Below, piece after piece: positions 1 to 12,400 of a stretch of DNA of 64,000 nucleotides. The stretch comes from Glutinoglossum americanum (Eukaryota > Ascomycota > Geoglossomycetes > Geoglossales > Geoglossaceae). The first letter of the stretch is position 1, and every line of letters starts with the position of its first letter. The stretch is taken from the NCBI GenBank assembly GCA_020080175.1, contig JAGHQL010000015.1, positions 124,001 through 188,000 of the forward strand, given 5' to 3'. The position numbers and the translations under genes are program-made. The notes under the pieces were generated by a model. It made no database searches, had not been told where the DNA came from, and was given only the letters and a program-made list of their open reading frames with translations.

Positions 1-1
1 A

Positions 2-3000
2 GACAGGGACGTGATTGAAAAAAATCGGCGGAAGCACCCTGACAATGGTTCCAGACACAACTTCAAACTTGTAGCGGACACCTATAGGCCCGGATATCCC
101 GAAACGGACCGCCGCTACCCCAACGGTCGAGACCGTGCTTACGATGACTCCAGCCGATCTCCGCCTCCACGACATGGGAGAGACAATGCGGATAAGAGCT
201 ATGTAGCGGCGTCTCGAAGCAGGGACTCGACTCGAGACCGAGTATCTCAAGAGAGGAGCGGATCTCCGCTACTGCGAGCACGAGAAGTCGCGGAACGCAT
301 TACGAGAGAGTCATTGAATAATCTCCACAAATCTAAAGAGGAAGGACCAAAGCGCGTAGAGCCGCCCGAAAGATATCAAGCGGATTTGACAACCGGTGCC
401 TGTAGCTACAATGCGACCGGCTTAGGAGGGGGTTTGAACCTTAGTCAGACCTCGCTTCTGTCACGAGGTTTGCTCAATATATCCCAACCAAAAATTGCAT
501 CTGAACATCGCTCCGCCGACACTGACGACACATCGATCCCTCCAATTGAGAGTATCCTAAGGTCAGTGAAGCAAGCATTTAAAGGACCGTTTGATAGTGC
601 TCCGCTCATTGGGGTTTTTTTCTCAGGACTCGATCAACCAGTAGTGAGCCTCCGGCGGTAATAGGTAGTCCATCAGTTGCGGGAAACCCGAGTGCTTCAG
701 TGCTTCATAAGGGAAACGACCCGAGCAATGGGCAGGCACTACTCCCTACTGTGCCGTGCACAACCAGTCCCCCAAGATTACCACCAAGGCCTCCAGTTAT
801 CCAACCCCCAAATCTCTCTTACGAATCAGGCCTTAATACCTTATCCGGTCCCTTAAAGCCACAACATCCCACTCATCTCCATTCTGTTGAAGATGCTCCC
901 TCGGTTAGTTCCGACCTGACTATTGCAACCCGAAAGAGCGCATCATCCATATCCTCGGCTTCGGTAGCATCATCGGAAATGAAGCTCAGGGCATGTCACT
1001 GCTGTAAAAGCTTCATCTCCTCCGAGTATGATATTGGGATTAGATGTTCAGCATGCAAGCATCATTTCCATCGCCGGTGCGAAAACCAGGGGACCAGCAC
1101 TGAAACAACGTAAGCTCCCATACCCCTTTATGAGCGTCAATCGATCCTGACTTCTTCCAGTCAGGAAGGCGCTTCGTCATGGAGGTGCTCGCGCTGCACT
1201 AAGACTCTACGAGCTTCCTCGCAACTCAATACTACACCCGTTAGATCGAGGTTTGATTCATCTTTCCATAGTAGTAGGCAGTCACCAGCACCGATAGGCC
1301 CGAAGACAACTCTGCCTCACGCAGAAGGTCAGCCACCGCGGAAGAAATTGAAAATAGAGACAGGCGATGTCGCAATTCCAATGCCTGCGCCCGATATTTA
1401 CGATACTCAGCACCCTTTCGAAGCAATAGCCCACGAGGGGTGCGCCCCAGCACGATCCGCGGATAGCTCACTAGCCTTGACGGGACCTTCGGGGGATCCC
1501 CAAAACTCAAGCAGCAATGCCCCTTTAGCCGCGTCGAAGCATGAGGCATGTGGTGCTGATTCAGAGATGTTAGATGCTAACAACGCATTAGCAGCCGCAG
1601 AAGAGCCACCGCCCGCAAGTGGCCCTACCGCACTGTTACTACAGCCGGCGCTAATTGCGAAGGGAAAGCCAGAGACTTCTAGATCAAGGCTGATGGAGCT
1701 GGATGACAAGAATCCGGTTCCTCCACCTAGCGGATTACGTGCCTCCGAAGGGCCAGAAATGACACCGCCCCATAGCACCGGTGTGTCGTCCCATTTCCAA
1801 CCTAGCTATGCAGTGAGAGCGCCGGTTGCAACGGACGTACGCGGGGCCGTTGTGCAGGCAACTACTGTAGCTCTACCTTGGCAGACAGGAACTCCGACAG
1901 ATTCTTCTAAGGGCCTCAGATTCGGCATTCACACGTTTCGTGCGGGTGCTTTATCACCTAAAGGCTCCCAGAGCGGTACTGACCAATCTACATCCTCCGG
2001 CGCAACAAGTGATATACCTCGTGATATAGAGAGTGCAAATACAAGCATAGGGTCGCCGGTGCCTACTACAAATCTTGAAGCAAAGGAAACACTTCTTAGT
2101 AAGGCTGACGATGAACTAAGCGACACTTCTATGAGTCTTGATTCAACACATTCCCCATCTCCAGATGGAAAGGAGAGGACCCTTCATGAAAACCGTCACC
2201 ACTCAGAACCAAGTTCCCCCCCCTACAGTCCCCGTCTAGACGCTTTCACACACTCGGACCAGGGCTCAGCTCCCACGAGCAATTCTACGGCTACACGGCT
2301 CACCAATGGAACTCCGGACACACAGACTAACAGGGTCTCTGTAGATACTAGGAGTGTTGGGAGAAACGGATCTTCTCCCAAGAGGCCATCATCTACCATC
2401 CTCCAATGCTCAAAGTGTAGTAAATTGTTGTTCAAGGTCTCAACTGGTGGAGCTGACGGCGTCTTGTGGTGAGTAAATTTCTGCTTCTTGCAAACCATTA
2501 CTGAACAATTGTAAGCGGGAGCTGCACAAACCGGGAAACCTCTCAATCGAGACAATCCCCACCATCTGGCAGTGTGCCTGTGAAAAGCCACGCCCTGCAA
2601 GGCTCTGTAACACACACCTCTCAGGCGGACTTCTTTGTAAACGGGTTGAATCCGTTCAGTACTTCAGCATCACCTGTATTGCCGGTATCTGGGGACTCTC
2701 TGTTTTTGCCAAGGACGAACTCGTATATAATGAATGCCTCCTCAGCACGCTGGCGTCAAGAGCCAAACTCTGCTCCTGCTCCCGGCCTTCTGCAGTCGAA
2801 GCGCCGAAAACCTCAAACCGTCGCCCGGAAAGTGGCTTCAGTACCCAATCATACGCTTGAAACCAGTCAGGGTAACACCTCAAGGCCAATCATGAAGAAA
2901 GCAAATGAATTGCGGACCCCTGAGAAGGCAAAGCAAAAGAACTCAAATGCAGCCAAAAAGCCACCGATCATTAAACCCGATTCATCAGATACCAGCACCG

Positions 3001-4154
3001 AAACCGATCTCAAGCTTCGCCTTAAGGAGTCCTTGGTGGCCAATGAAGAGCTCCAAAAGACTCTTGACAGCCAGAAGATAGCACTCCAAAATTATGCATC
3101 AAAAACAAGCTCCCTATCAGATAACTTGAAGGAAAAGGAGCGCTATAACCAAGAGCTTTCTGTTGATGCCAAGAAGCTTAAAGACCAGCTATCGCTTAAG
3201 GAGAAAAGGATTGAGGAGTTACAGAAAATTGAGGACGAAAACAAAACTCTGCACTTACAACTGACTCGAGCGCTAGGTGAGGTCAAAGAGCGTGTGGTGG
3301 AAAACAAGGTGCTCGAGGGGAAGCTGGCACAAGCTCTCAACGACAAACAGCGAGCCCTTAAGGAGAAGCATCAGGCCCTTGAAGCAATGCAGCAAGCCAT
3401 GGACAAATCACAACAGGCCTTAATGGAGAAGCAGAAAACGAACCTAGAGCTCGAAGAACAACAAAAACTTCTCATTCTCGAGAAAGAGAGGACAGATAAT
3501 ATGCAGAAGAGACAAGAATCCACCGATCGAAAAACAAGCGGTTCTCCTGCGCCGGGTTCAAGCCAGATTCAAGCCTCACAAGAGGTAGCTCCAGCGGACA
3601 CCCAAAAACCCACCGTATCCTGTGCAGACTTAGAATACGATATACTGAACCCGTTCGAGGCGTATCCTAATATGGAAATAATCGTGGGGGATATACCAAC
3701 TACAACAGCAACGAAAGCGAAACCAAACTCCTCTAGACGCTTCAAGAAACTTGGCACCCGCCAACGGCTGGATTTCGCCCTCATGGACCGTAGATTCATC
3801 CACCGACAGCGCCCGGGGCCTCCAGCCATAACGAAGAAGACCAAACCAGCGAATCCTAGTGGCCAAGCGAAGCGCAAACAAAGTAACGAGGCCGGAAATA
3901 GCAGAGATCCCTTAGACTCTAGCTCATCGGATGACAGTGACCTAGAAATACCAATCGAAGAGTTAGTCGGTGCTCCGGCTGAGATCATGCCCACTATCCA
4001 GGAAAATGGTCGACTATGTTTCCGTGATGGTACTCTGGTAAACGCTCGTTATCCACACCAGTTACATTGCATTGTATTGACTAATAAAATTAGGGCGCGA
4101 ATGGCAAACTTCCGCGAGCTAAAATCTTCCATAAAGTTGGGAAGCTTGACATAG
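2..4154 (+). CDS. PHD-finger and coiled-coil nuclear protein (5' partial)
   Basis: Exons 2-561, 627-1109, 1161-2468 and 2516-4154. All three introns (65, 51 and 47 bp) are GT..AG and phase-consistent. The reading frame is open at the left edge and the first in-frame ATG lies far inside, so the N-terminus is missing. About 1,330 codons are visible. The N-terminal part is rich in Arg and Ser. A PHD-type zinc finger spans the second intron, near residues 305-360 counted from the edge: CHCC, then CSAC, HFHRRC and, in the next exon, WRCSRC. A second CxxC..CxxC pair (CSKC and CGSC) is rebuilt across the third intron. Residues about 950-1110 form a long Gln/Lys/Glu-rich coiled coil. The acidic and basic C-terminal tail has a short conserved-looking block (GTRQRLDFALMDRRF). 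PHD fingers commonly read histone H3 tails, so a chromatin role is inferred; the specific family is not recognised. Confidence 0.8.
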
Positions 4155-4792
4155 CGGGTCAAATCCGGTGATGGTTATAAGCGCTCTCCTCGGGGACGCC
4201 TTCTCTCCATTACAGCACTAGCCTTTTCCACCGGCCCTTTCTCAGACTTTTCCTTTTTCCGAGGAATTAGAGCCTATATGACTAGCCGCTGACGCGGCCA
4301 GTTACTCATCTCATATAGGAGAAGGGTGGGGGTTGGTCATAACCCTGGCGTTTGTATAGAGACAGGAATGGGATGATGCAGGCAAACATTCATTGTTGCT
4401 TCTGGATCCTTAGATCAACATTCGGACACAGGGCAAGCCGTTTTTCAAATGGGTGACCATTTGTTATGCATTTTCCTTATTTTTTAAGTCCGACCTGCTA
4501 TACATACATACGCAAGTAGCATTCTAACGCTGTTAGTGGAGGGGGGTATTGTGGGTGGCAAAGGCCACGTAGATGTTAAGGCTAGGTCTTTGTACTTTGC
4601 CCTCACTCTATAGAATCACTTGGATACCCACCACCGTAACCCTAGGTCACGTAAGGTGTATGTCATAACTAACGAACATCCGTCTAACATTCTATTTCGT
4701 GTCGCGTACCAGGTTCTAGGCCTCAAGGAGATGTGTATGAACATCCAAATTCGCCTAATTGCATCATTCCGCCAAGATGTAACTGCACAGAT
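4155..4792. other. Convergent intergenic region
   Basis: This lies between the stop codons of the PHD gene (+) and the EamA transporter gene (-). It should hold both 3' untranslated regions. I see no convincing coding or RNA gene in it. Confidence 0.5.
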
Positions 4793-6645
4793 TCAAACCC
4801 TCATAGCTCTCAACCGAACCTCACCCACGTCCCTCATAGGTTCATCACACTCCTCGCCCACATCATCCATCCCCTCAACTAAACCTCTCTCCTCGTCCGC
4901 TATCACCACTGCCGTAGCACTCGCAACGGGTTTCCCGTGTGTAGCGTTTTCCCGGCGTAGGGCAACATATATCGCGCTTCCTAGGATGAGGCTCGACCCG
5001 AGAATCGAAATGACACTGGGAGAAACGCCCCAGACGATCTTGTCGAACGCGAGGGCGAAGAGCATTTGCGTGTAGACCATGTTTGTTGCGCGAGACGACT
5101 TTTCGTATTGCAGGCCGGCGGTGAGGAGGACTTGCTGTTCAGGAGCGCCTCAGTAATAGCGCTGTGGGTGAAATTTTTGGACTTGTTATATTAGTTTTCA
5201 ATCAGAGGGAGGACGAACCATAATAAAGCCACAGGTACCGATAAAGACGAGGAGAGACCACTCTCGCCAGTCCGCGGGAAGCTTGAAGCCCATGTTTGGG
5301 ATGGCGAGCAGAATGATTGCGCTAGTATTTCATTTAAGTCCTCATTGGTTTCAACCGAGGACAGAATGGGAAAGGAAATGACTAGAATACCTCACGACGG
5401 TGGCCCAAGATGCGAAATAATTAACGGATATCAACGGATGTGCACGTTTTCCGATCCAGCGGATCGTGGTGTATGCGCCCTAACAAGAAATTAACAAGCT
5501 CGTACCGGCAAGAATCGATACACTTACAGCAGCACCAACCACCCCAATCATTGCCACACCAATCGCGACTAGCCTCTGCGCAGGAGTCACAGCATTGACG
5601 TCGCCCGAATAACAGTCAGAGCCTGTGATATTAGTAGTAGGCACTGCATCAGGCCCACCGCTGCCAACAAGAGCAATATTACTATCGTCTCTAGAAAAGA
5701 ATGTAGCAGGCCTTGCGATTAGGACAACCCCGAAGAGGGAGACCAGGCCTGCAATCTGCTCTGTGCGTGTGAAAGGCTCATTGATGACGAAGGAGCACAC
5801 AAAACACGCTGCCATAGGGGCAAGGAAGGTGATGACGGTCGCCTCCGCAATTGGAAGATATTTGAGAGAGTCTGACGGGCATGATTAGTCCCTATTCCTA
5901 GGAACCTTGGATGTATGTAGTGTAGTGGCATGAACAACAACTCGTCCATAAACAGCAGAGCTAACACTTACAATATAAGCCAGTCACTCCGAAAAATCCG
6001 CTGATGCCTCGCACTACCAGAAGACCTCTAACTTCACGCCCCCCGAACGGAAAATCAGGTATGTTTGCATACCACATATATGCAAGACTCATAAACATCG
6101 TGACAATCATGCGAGCAAAGAGAATCTAACGGCCCCGACGTTAGCTATAAAACGTATCTGCTTTTATTGGTTGCCCCCGACTTTACCTGTAGTGGATGCA
6201 TTTCGGATCCTTTGCTCCCACTCGTCTCCAATAGTCTAGTTGATACGTTCATGAGCCCGCCGAAGAATTGAGAGAGCAGCACAAGGGCTAAGCCCTTGTT
6301 CCGTAACCAGAAGGCACGGCATTTCCCCCCAATTGTTGCAGGTCTCACAGGCGACCTAGATACGTGCCTCCGACCTGGTACCAGTAGATAAGAATGGCCT
6401 CGACCCTGCCTTCTCTCGTCGTCGTTCTGTGACACGGCGGAGAGATTTGAGACCGTATCAGTGGAACGACGGAAGGAGTCGAGCATCGGTTGCTGGAGGT
6501 AATGCATTCCAGAAGTGCCATTGCTGCCTTTTGCCGGTTTGACCTGTGGAGAGCTCAAGAGTTCATCTTCGGTAGCCTCTAACCCGACGCTCCGAAGACT
6601 GATCTTATCGTCCTCAACATCAATTTTAGGCAAAGGCAATGACAT
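4793..6645 (-). CDS. EamA/DMT-family membrane transporter (SLC35-like)
   Basis: Model: complement of 6187-6645, 5972-6125, 5528-5871, 5391-5479, 5219-5321 and 4793-5134, giving 496 aa with every phase matching. The first 110 or so residues are polar and probably cytosolic. Hydrophobic segments follow in two EamA-like halves: the first starts at NKGLALVLLSQFFGGLMNVS and includes GISGFFGVTGLYY, the second starts after VAIGVAMIGVVGAA and includes GFIMQVLLTAGLQYEKSSRA. This is the usual layout of fungal DMT proteins (about ten helices). EamA proteins move small metabolites or nucleotide-sugars across membranes; the substrate here cannot be told. The start chosen is the first in-frame ATG. The frame stays open to an upstream acceptor-like CTAG near 6700, so an extra 5' exon is possible. 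The exon 5 donor is GTTCGT, weaker than its neighbours. Confidence 0.85.
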
Positions 6646-7413
6646 CTTGTCGTTCGTGGAATCAACAATCGAATTCTTCCTTCGTAGTTGGCCCCACAAC
6701 TAGAAAGACAGAAGAATCGCCAAAGTGGAAAAGCAAAAGGGCGGAAAGTCCCCATCGCAGAGATGACTAGACCCTCTTTTTCTGCAGCGCATGTCCACGG
6801 GAGCAAGCCACACTCTGGGGGACGACATCTTCTGCCCGAGTTAGCCAGGGTATGCAGACAAAGTGAATAGGTTTGCCGTAAGTGCCGTTGTTGATGCGCT
6901 ATAGACGCAGACAAAAACAAAAACGAGAGGGGTTCCTTCCCAGCCAACCGATAAGACGCCACAATTGCCATCAACGGCATGCGATAGGCTTTGGAAAGAG
7001 AATGACCTGGTAAGAGTAGGCGATTTCAGAGCTCTCGCCATCTAGTTAACAGTTAAGAAGTATACACCAGAAACCAATTCTATATATAAGACGGACGACA
7101 AAAGAACGCCCTCGGAAATTTTCGATCGGAACAATGCCCAGCTTGAGTAGTTCGTCACGCGATCCCTGTAGGAGAGCAACGGAGTTCAGGTGCCACAGAA
7201 CGGCCCGGGTTCTGCCCCTGGTCAAACTAGGATCATAACGCATGCAGCAAAATACTAGTACGTGTATCGGTTTCTCATCGCATACCGCTAGGCAGCCAGT
7301 GTCAATCAGAGCACCTCTTTCCTCTATTTCCACATACATTTTACTCACCCAACCTCTTAATAACTACTACATACGGCGCAAACTCAAGTACAAATACACA
7401 GACTAAGCCACAC
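6646..7413. other. Region upstream of the EamA gene and downstream of COQ2
   Basis: Both flanking genes are on the minus strand, so this holds the EamA promoter or 5' leader and the COQ2 3' end. It contains two open frames on the minus strand (7046-7348 and 6841-7041). Neither resembles a family I know. The second could in principle contribute a 5' exon to the EamA gene. Confidence 0.4.
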
Positions 7414-8739
7414 TCAGACATCGGAATTATACAGCATGCCAGCCTTAGCGTCATCTTCCCCAGTGAGACCAGAGATCCGAGTCAAATACTCTCCGACCAG
7501 CCCAACCGCGATACCACCACCGGTAAACCAGCAGCCGTATTTAAACCACCACCAGCAGTCCTTTACATCGTCCAGTTTGACGCGCCGGATCATCCATGCT
7601 AATGATAGTGCTGCACTCCCCACACTCCCCGCGAAGAACACAGGTCCGCAACCTGCGGCAACCCCAGCGCCACTTAAAAGCGCTAGTTGTGCAATAGCGA
7701 GTCCGGTCAGGATCTTCTTGGTGTGTTTCTCATGGGCGACTGCCGTGGATTTGATGCCAGCTTTGAGGTCATCACGGACGTCCATGTGTGCGTAGATAAT
7801 GTCATATAGAACAGTCCAAGCAGCGTTGCTTGCGTAAAGCAACCCAGCTGCCACCAGGGCTGCAGAGTTCCCAGGGGAGAAGAGGCCAATCCCCAAGGCT
7901 GGGAATCCCATCAACGCACCCCAGGAGAACGTTAGGCCAAGGACGACGTGTGGATAGTGTGTCACGCGTTTAGCGAGGGGATAGGTGGCGACAAGGACAA
8001 GGGAAGGGATGCCATAGTACAAGCATTGTGTGGGGAATTGAAGAAGTACAGCCAGGCCAGTGAGTAGTTGGACACCGGTAAAAATAATAGCACGTTTGGG
8101 CGATATGGCTCGGCGGGCAATAGGACGAAATTTGGTGCGAGTAACATGAGGATCAAGGTCACGATCCAAAAGATCGTTTATAGAGCACCCGGCACCACGC
8201 ATAACGAGCGCGCCAGTAGCGAAGAGTGCTGTTGTGTATATGACCGTGGGTATAGGCGTGACTGGGGTGATGAGAGTGGCAGCCAGGAACGTAGACCAGG
8301 CACAAGGCCAGAAGAGGTAGTATGTCCCTGATGGCTTATCCAGGCGGATAAGCTCAGCGTAGGGGATCCAGGAAGCAGGGAGACGAGAGACAAGACCAGT
8401 CTTCGGGGGTATGTATTTCTCTGGTAAAGACGGTATATTGGCCATAATAGGAGAAGAATTTGCAGATGCTGAGGCCCGATAAGAAAGCGGGAGAGGGGTG
8501 CTTGCCCCTAATGAGCGAATTAATCTTTGATTGGGGGGGTCATTCTTGAGCAGTGTTTGCCTGATTGGCAGCAATCGAGGGCTAGAGCCGGCACTAGAGA
8601 GAGTGGATCGTGACTGAAGGAATACCGGTCTGACGGGCAAGCACCGACGAATACCCCGACATGTTGGAGGACTGGCGGCCACATAGCCCAACTGCAGGGC
8701 GGGACGTGTGCCCGTTTGAGTGCATAATACCGAAGCCAT
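7414..8739 (-). CDS. COQ2: 4-hydroxybenzoate polyprenyltransferase, mitochondrial (COQ2)
   Basis: Intronless, 441 aa. It attaches the polyprenyl tail to 4-hydroxybenzoate, the second step of ubiquinone synthesis, in the mitochondrial inner membrane. Both Asp-rich prenyl-diphosphate/Mg motifs of the UbiA superfamily are visible: NDLLDRDLD near residue 190 and YDIIYAHMDVRDD near 315. The substrate-loop motif RLDKPSGTYYLFWPC lies near 130. Several hydrophobic helices separate them. The first 90 or so residues are rich in Arg, Ser and Ala with few acidic residues, as expected of a mitochondrial targeting sequence. The length is right for fungal COQ2. The gene is divergent from the JmjC gene across a 666-bp promoter region. 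Confidence 0.97.
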   Translation of the reverse strand: MASVLCTQTGTRPALQLGYVAASPPTCRGIRRCLPVRPVFLQSRSTLSSAGSSPRLLPIRQTLLKNDPPNQRLIRSLGASTPLPLSYRASASANSSPIMANIPSLPEKYIPPKTGLVSRLPASWIPYAELIRLDKPSGTYYLFWPCAWSTFLAATLITPVTPIPTVIYTTALFATGALVMRGAGCSINDLLDRDLDPHVTRTKFRPIARRAISPKRAIIFTGVQLLTGLAVLLQFPTQCLYYGIPSLVLVATYPLAKRVTHYPHVVLGLTFSWGALMGFPALGIGLFSPGNSAALVAAGLLYASNAAWTVLYDIIYAHMDVRDDLKAGIKSTAVAHEKHTKKILTGLAIAQLALLSGAGVAAGCGPVFFAGSVGSAALSLAWMIRRVKLDDVKDCWWWFKYGCWFTGGGIAVGLVGEYLTRISGLTGEDDAKAGMLYNSDV

Positions 8740-9405
8740 CGCGGGAAGTCAATATACGGGCACCCTGTGCGCGGAGGCAACGACTCTCTTCAGGAGAGCG
8801 ATCCACAATGATTTTTCGATCGCCCGAAGACTCTAGTCCCTCCTATATCTTCATTCAATTGGCATCTAACAGTAGGTAATGGCAGCAGAATGCGAATTTC
8901 TTTGCCCTTGAACTACCTGTAGCGAGTCGGGATTTAGTTAATCCTAGATTCACGCCCGAAATTCCAAGGATTGCCTCTTAACTTTACCTCTCCCTACTAC
9001 CGCAGTATTGAGCCTACACCAAGCACACTCAGATCTCGGCGTTGGCCATCGTCAAGCCAGAAATCCACTTCAATTCGTTGCCAAGGGGACTGCAGTGTTG
9101 TTGGTTTTGAGCCCCCCGACTTTAGCACTTGACTGCTATGGGTTAGTCTCGCTTAACCAAGCTTGAACACGGGCGATAACCGAACTTGTTCCACAACGCA
9201 ACGCGTCTTTCAACCAGAGCTCCTCCACCCACTTTCTATCTACCTAGCATTGTACAGCTATTCACAACGCACTGCCTGCAGACGGCATCAATCAAGGCCA
9301 TTACTCTCACTGACTTGGGTTGAATAAGCTGCTGCAGATGCGGATTCCCTAACTTCGGTTCCAGTGGGGTACATATTCTCCATCCAAGCTTTAACCTCGA
9401 GGAGA
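8740..9405. promoter_or_regulatory. Divergent promoter region between COQ2 and the JmjC gene
   Basis: This 666-bp gap separates two start codons pointing away from each other, so it must carry both promoters and leaders. I saw no TATA box or recognisable binding-site array. Confidence 0.45.
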
Positions 9406-12400
9406 ATGCCGTCTCTTAAAGAAGGACGCGCTGCCCCATTCGAGCCTATCCCACCCGATCTAGATGTCAATGAGCTCGTCTATAGGACGGAGAACTTTAG
9501 GTTCGTCCAACGCTTCCCTGCCTCTCTGCTGGATGATCCAGACCAATTCGAACATATCGTGAGGAACGCCGTGATTTTGCAAGGAGAACCTATAGTGATA
9601 GAGGGCTTGGAACGTAATCTTGCGCCATGGCTGTTTAACTCAGGGTGGCTGGAGCAGAACTACGGCGACAAAGGTAGAACACCCTTCATGTGACTCTACT
9701 TCTACACACTGCTAATAGTAAGCAATTGTAGTCGCCATGGTCCGAGATCTTGAGGCGAGCCAAGACCAGGCGTGGACTATCGGCCACTACCTTAGAAATA
9801 TGTCTACCTTTACCAGAAATATTAAGCCGATGCGCTATAACAGAGGCCAACGACTATATCTAAAAGATATGGATGTTCCGGAACAGTGGCACGACTCTTT
9901 AAAAGAAGTCCTGTCGCCTTTCCTCTATTATTATAACGATGGCACGGGTGAGTATGGTGGTCCTGGTGCTGTGGATGATGTGAGAGGCAAAGGAAGAGGC
10001 GTTGCCGTATCGGGAGACTTGATGAGTAGTCTCCCGAAGGATTTCAGGGCCGTGAATATGCTATGCTACATTGGCCATGAAGGGACATATACGCCTGCGC
10101 ATAGGGAGATGTGTGGAAGCTTAGGTCAAAATATTATGGTCGAAACGTCCACATCTATCGGTTTGGACGGCAAACCTACTATTCCTGGCTCTTCGCTCTG
10201 GTTCATGACTAGGACGAAAGATCGCTTCCTTGTCTCTGAATACTGGATGTCAAACTTGGGGCACGACATCGAGGTGGAGTCTCACTTCGCATCAATCGAC
10301 GCATGGGCTAAGGCACCATTCACTACCTACGTCGTCGAGCAGAAGCTAGGCGACTTCATCCTTATTCCACCCCTCGCACCCCACCAGGTGTGGAATCGTG
10401 GTACTAGAACAATGAAGGCGGCTTGGAACCGCACAACCGTTGAAACACTTGAATTAGCTATGAATGAGGCGGTGCCAAGAGCTCGGTTGGTTTGCCGGGA
10501 TGAGGCATACAAGAATAAGGCTATTATATTTTACACTTTAGACAAATACGCGCACCTCCTGAGGCGCATCGGGGTTGGGGCGATGGTGGACTTAAATGAG
10601 GAGGCAGCAGAGGGAATTCGAAAGAGCAAAAAAATTCGCCGGCTCAAAAAAGACTTCATCCGCCTGTTTAAGCTTTTTAACGACATTATGCTTAGCGAAA
10701 TGTTTTCACCTTCTCTTCCTCAGCCTAGCCCCCAAAGGATTCCGTACCAGAGTGACGTCTTATGCTCGTATTGCCGCTGCAATATATTCAATCGGTTCCT
10801 CACATGCAAAGAGTGTAGCCTGGTGGACGATGAGGGCGGGGAGGAGGATGACTACGACATTTGCATGGATTGTTTTGTTATGGGGCGGAGCTGTTGGTGC
10901 TTGAACAAGCAAAAATGGGTAGAGCAATGGAAGTGGTCACAACTGGCAGAGAAACATGAAGAGTGGCGGAGCATGGTTATTGAAATCGAAGGAAGCATAA
11001 ATGAGCACTCCCCTCAGAAACTTGATGAAGCCAGGAAACGCCTAGGGAAAAAGACATTGGCTGCAGTCTGCCAGGAGCAGCTAAAGATAAGACGGAGAGC
11101 CAAACGAAAGGACCCAGCTCTAGAAAAGCCCGAAGAGGAGGAGGAGCCTGTGGTCAAGGAAGATGGCCACATCAAACGTCGCAAGCCCAGAAAGTCGGGT
11201 ACTCTAGAGGACTCGAATTGCCATGTTTGCAAAATTCGGCATGACAATTGGAAGATGGCCCATTGTGGGTGCGGCAAATCCTACTGCTATGGAAACCTCT
11301 ACCGAGCGTTCGACCTACTTCCTGCGGACGTCATGGAACAGCCAGATTGGAAATGTCCTTTTTGTTTGCGAATTTGTTCTTGCGGCCAATGTCGCAAAGA
11401 TGGCAAGATGAAACCATACGAACCGAAACTTACGTGCTTGGGTCACGATACCAAAAAGATTGCTGACGCACGCAGTGTTGAGAGTTTGGTGGACTTCTCT
11501 CGCTCTAACACCATTTGGCTGAGGTCCTCTGCTAACGACACTCCCCATGAAACTGCACGCCTTAAAAACATGAGGGAGCAGGCGGAGAGAGAGAACCCTT
11601 CCGCAGAACTGCTAGATGCCGACGATGATGATGAAGTAGGAAACATTCAAGAACTGTCAATGGTCGATGCCCCTCACGAACTCGGGCTTTCTGTATCGGG
11701 TGGCATTCCAATTGACCCACTTCTCTCAGCCGATCAATCCAGCAGCCATGTGGGAATCGAAGACCAGCATGGCCCGAGCCAAGTGGGAAGCGAGCTACAC
11801 CACGGATCCTACCAACCTCTCCTTAATAGCTACGGGTGCCAATACGGACGGGATGCTCTATTCCCTCCACCATCGTCCGGCATAATTGCTGATAATCAAC
11901 CCGTACGCAGATACCAGTCCCCATCGGATGTTGGCCCTAGTACACCGTATGGAGCCCTTACCCCTTTTCCTTCTACGAGTGATTCCGCCATATCCGGCCT
12001 CGAGCATGACCCACATAGTTTCATAGCCGCAGCTGGCCTCACTTCGCTTTATTCCAGCCAATCGCCTCGTTCCCATCAGCCAGTACCAAATTTTGTTGCT
12101 CCTTCCGCTACGATGATATCGCAGCGTCCAGAACACGATGGTTACGGCGTACACCACCAATCGTCTGACGGAATCCGGAGCAGGGGTGAAAAGCACAAGC
12201 ACTCTATCCCCAACAATGCTAATGTGGACGCAAATGGGAACCCCGAATACCCGGACCAAATGGATAACACAAAACCCTATCCTCGCGTCCGCGAGGCCCT
12301 TCAAGCCGGAGATGAACCACCTCACAAGAAGCGGAAACGCAAAGATTCTAGCGCTGTTCAAAGTGACATCCCGGGCTCAATGGAAGACGCTCAGCATGAA

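Noticed and set aside
7046-7348. 100-codon open frame on the minus strand between the EamA gene and COQ2
   Set aside because: No recognisable motif; most likely part of the promoter or leader of the EamA gene. It cannot be fully excluded as a small gene.
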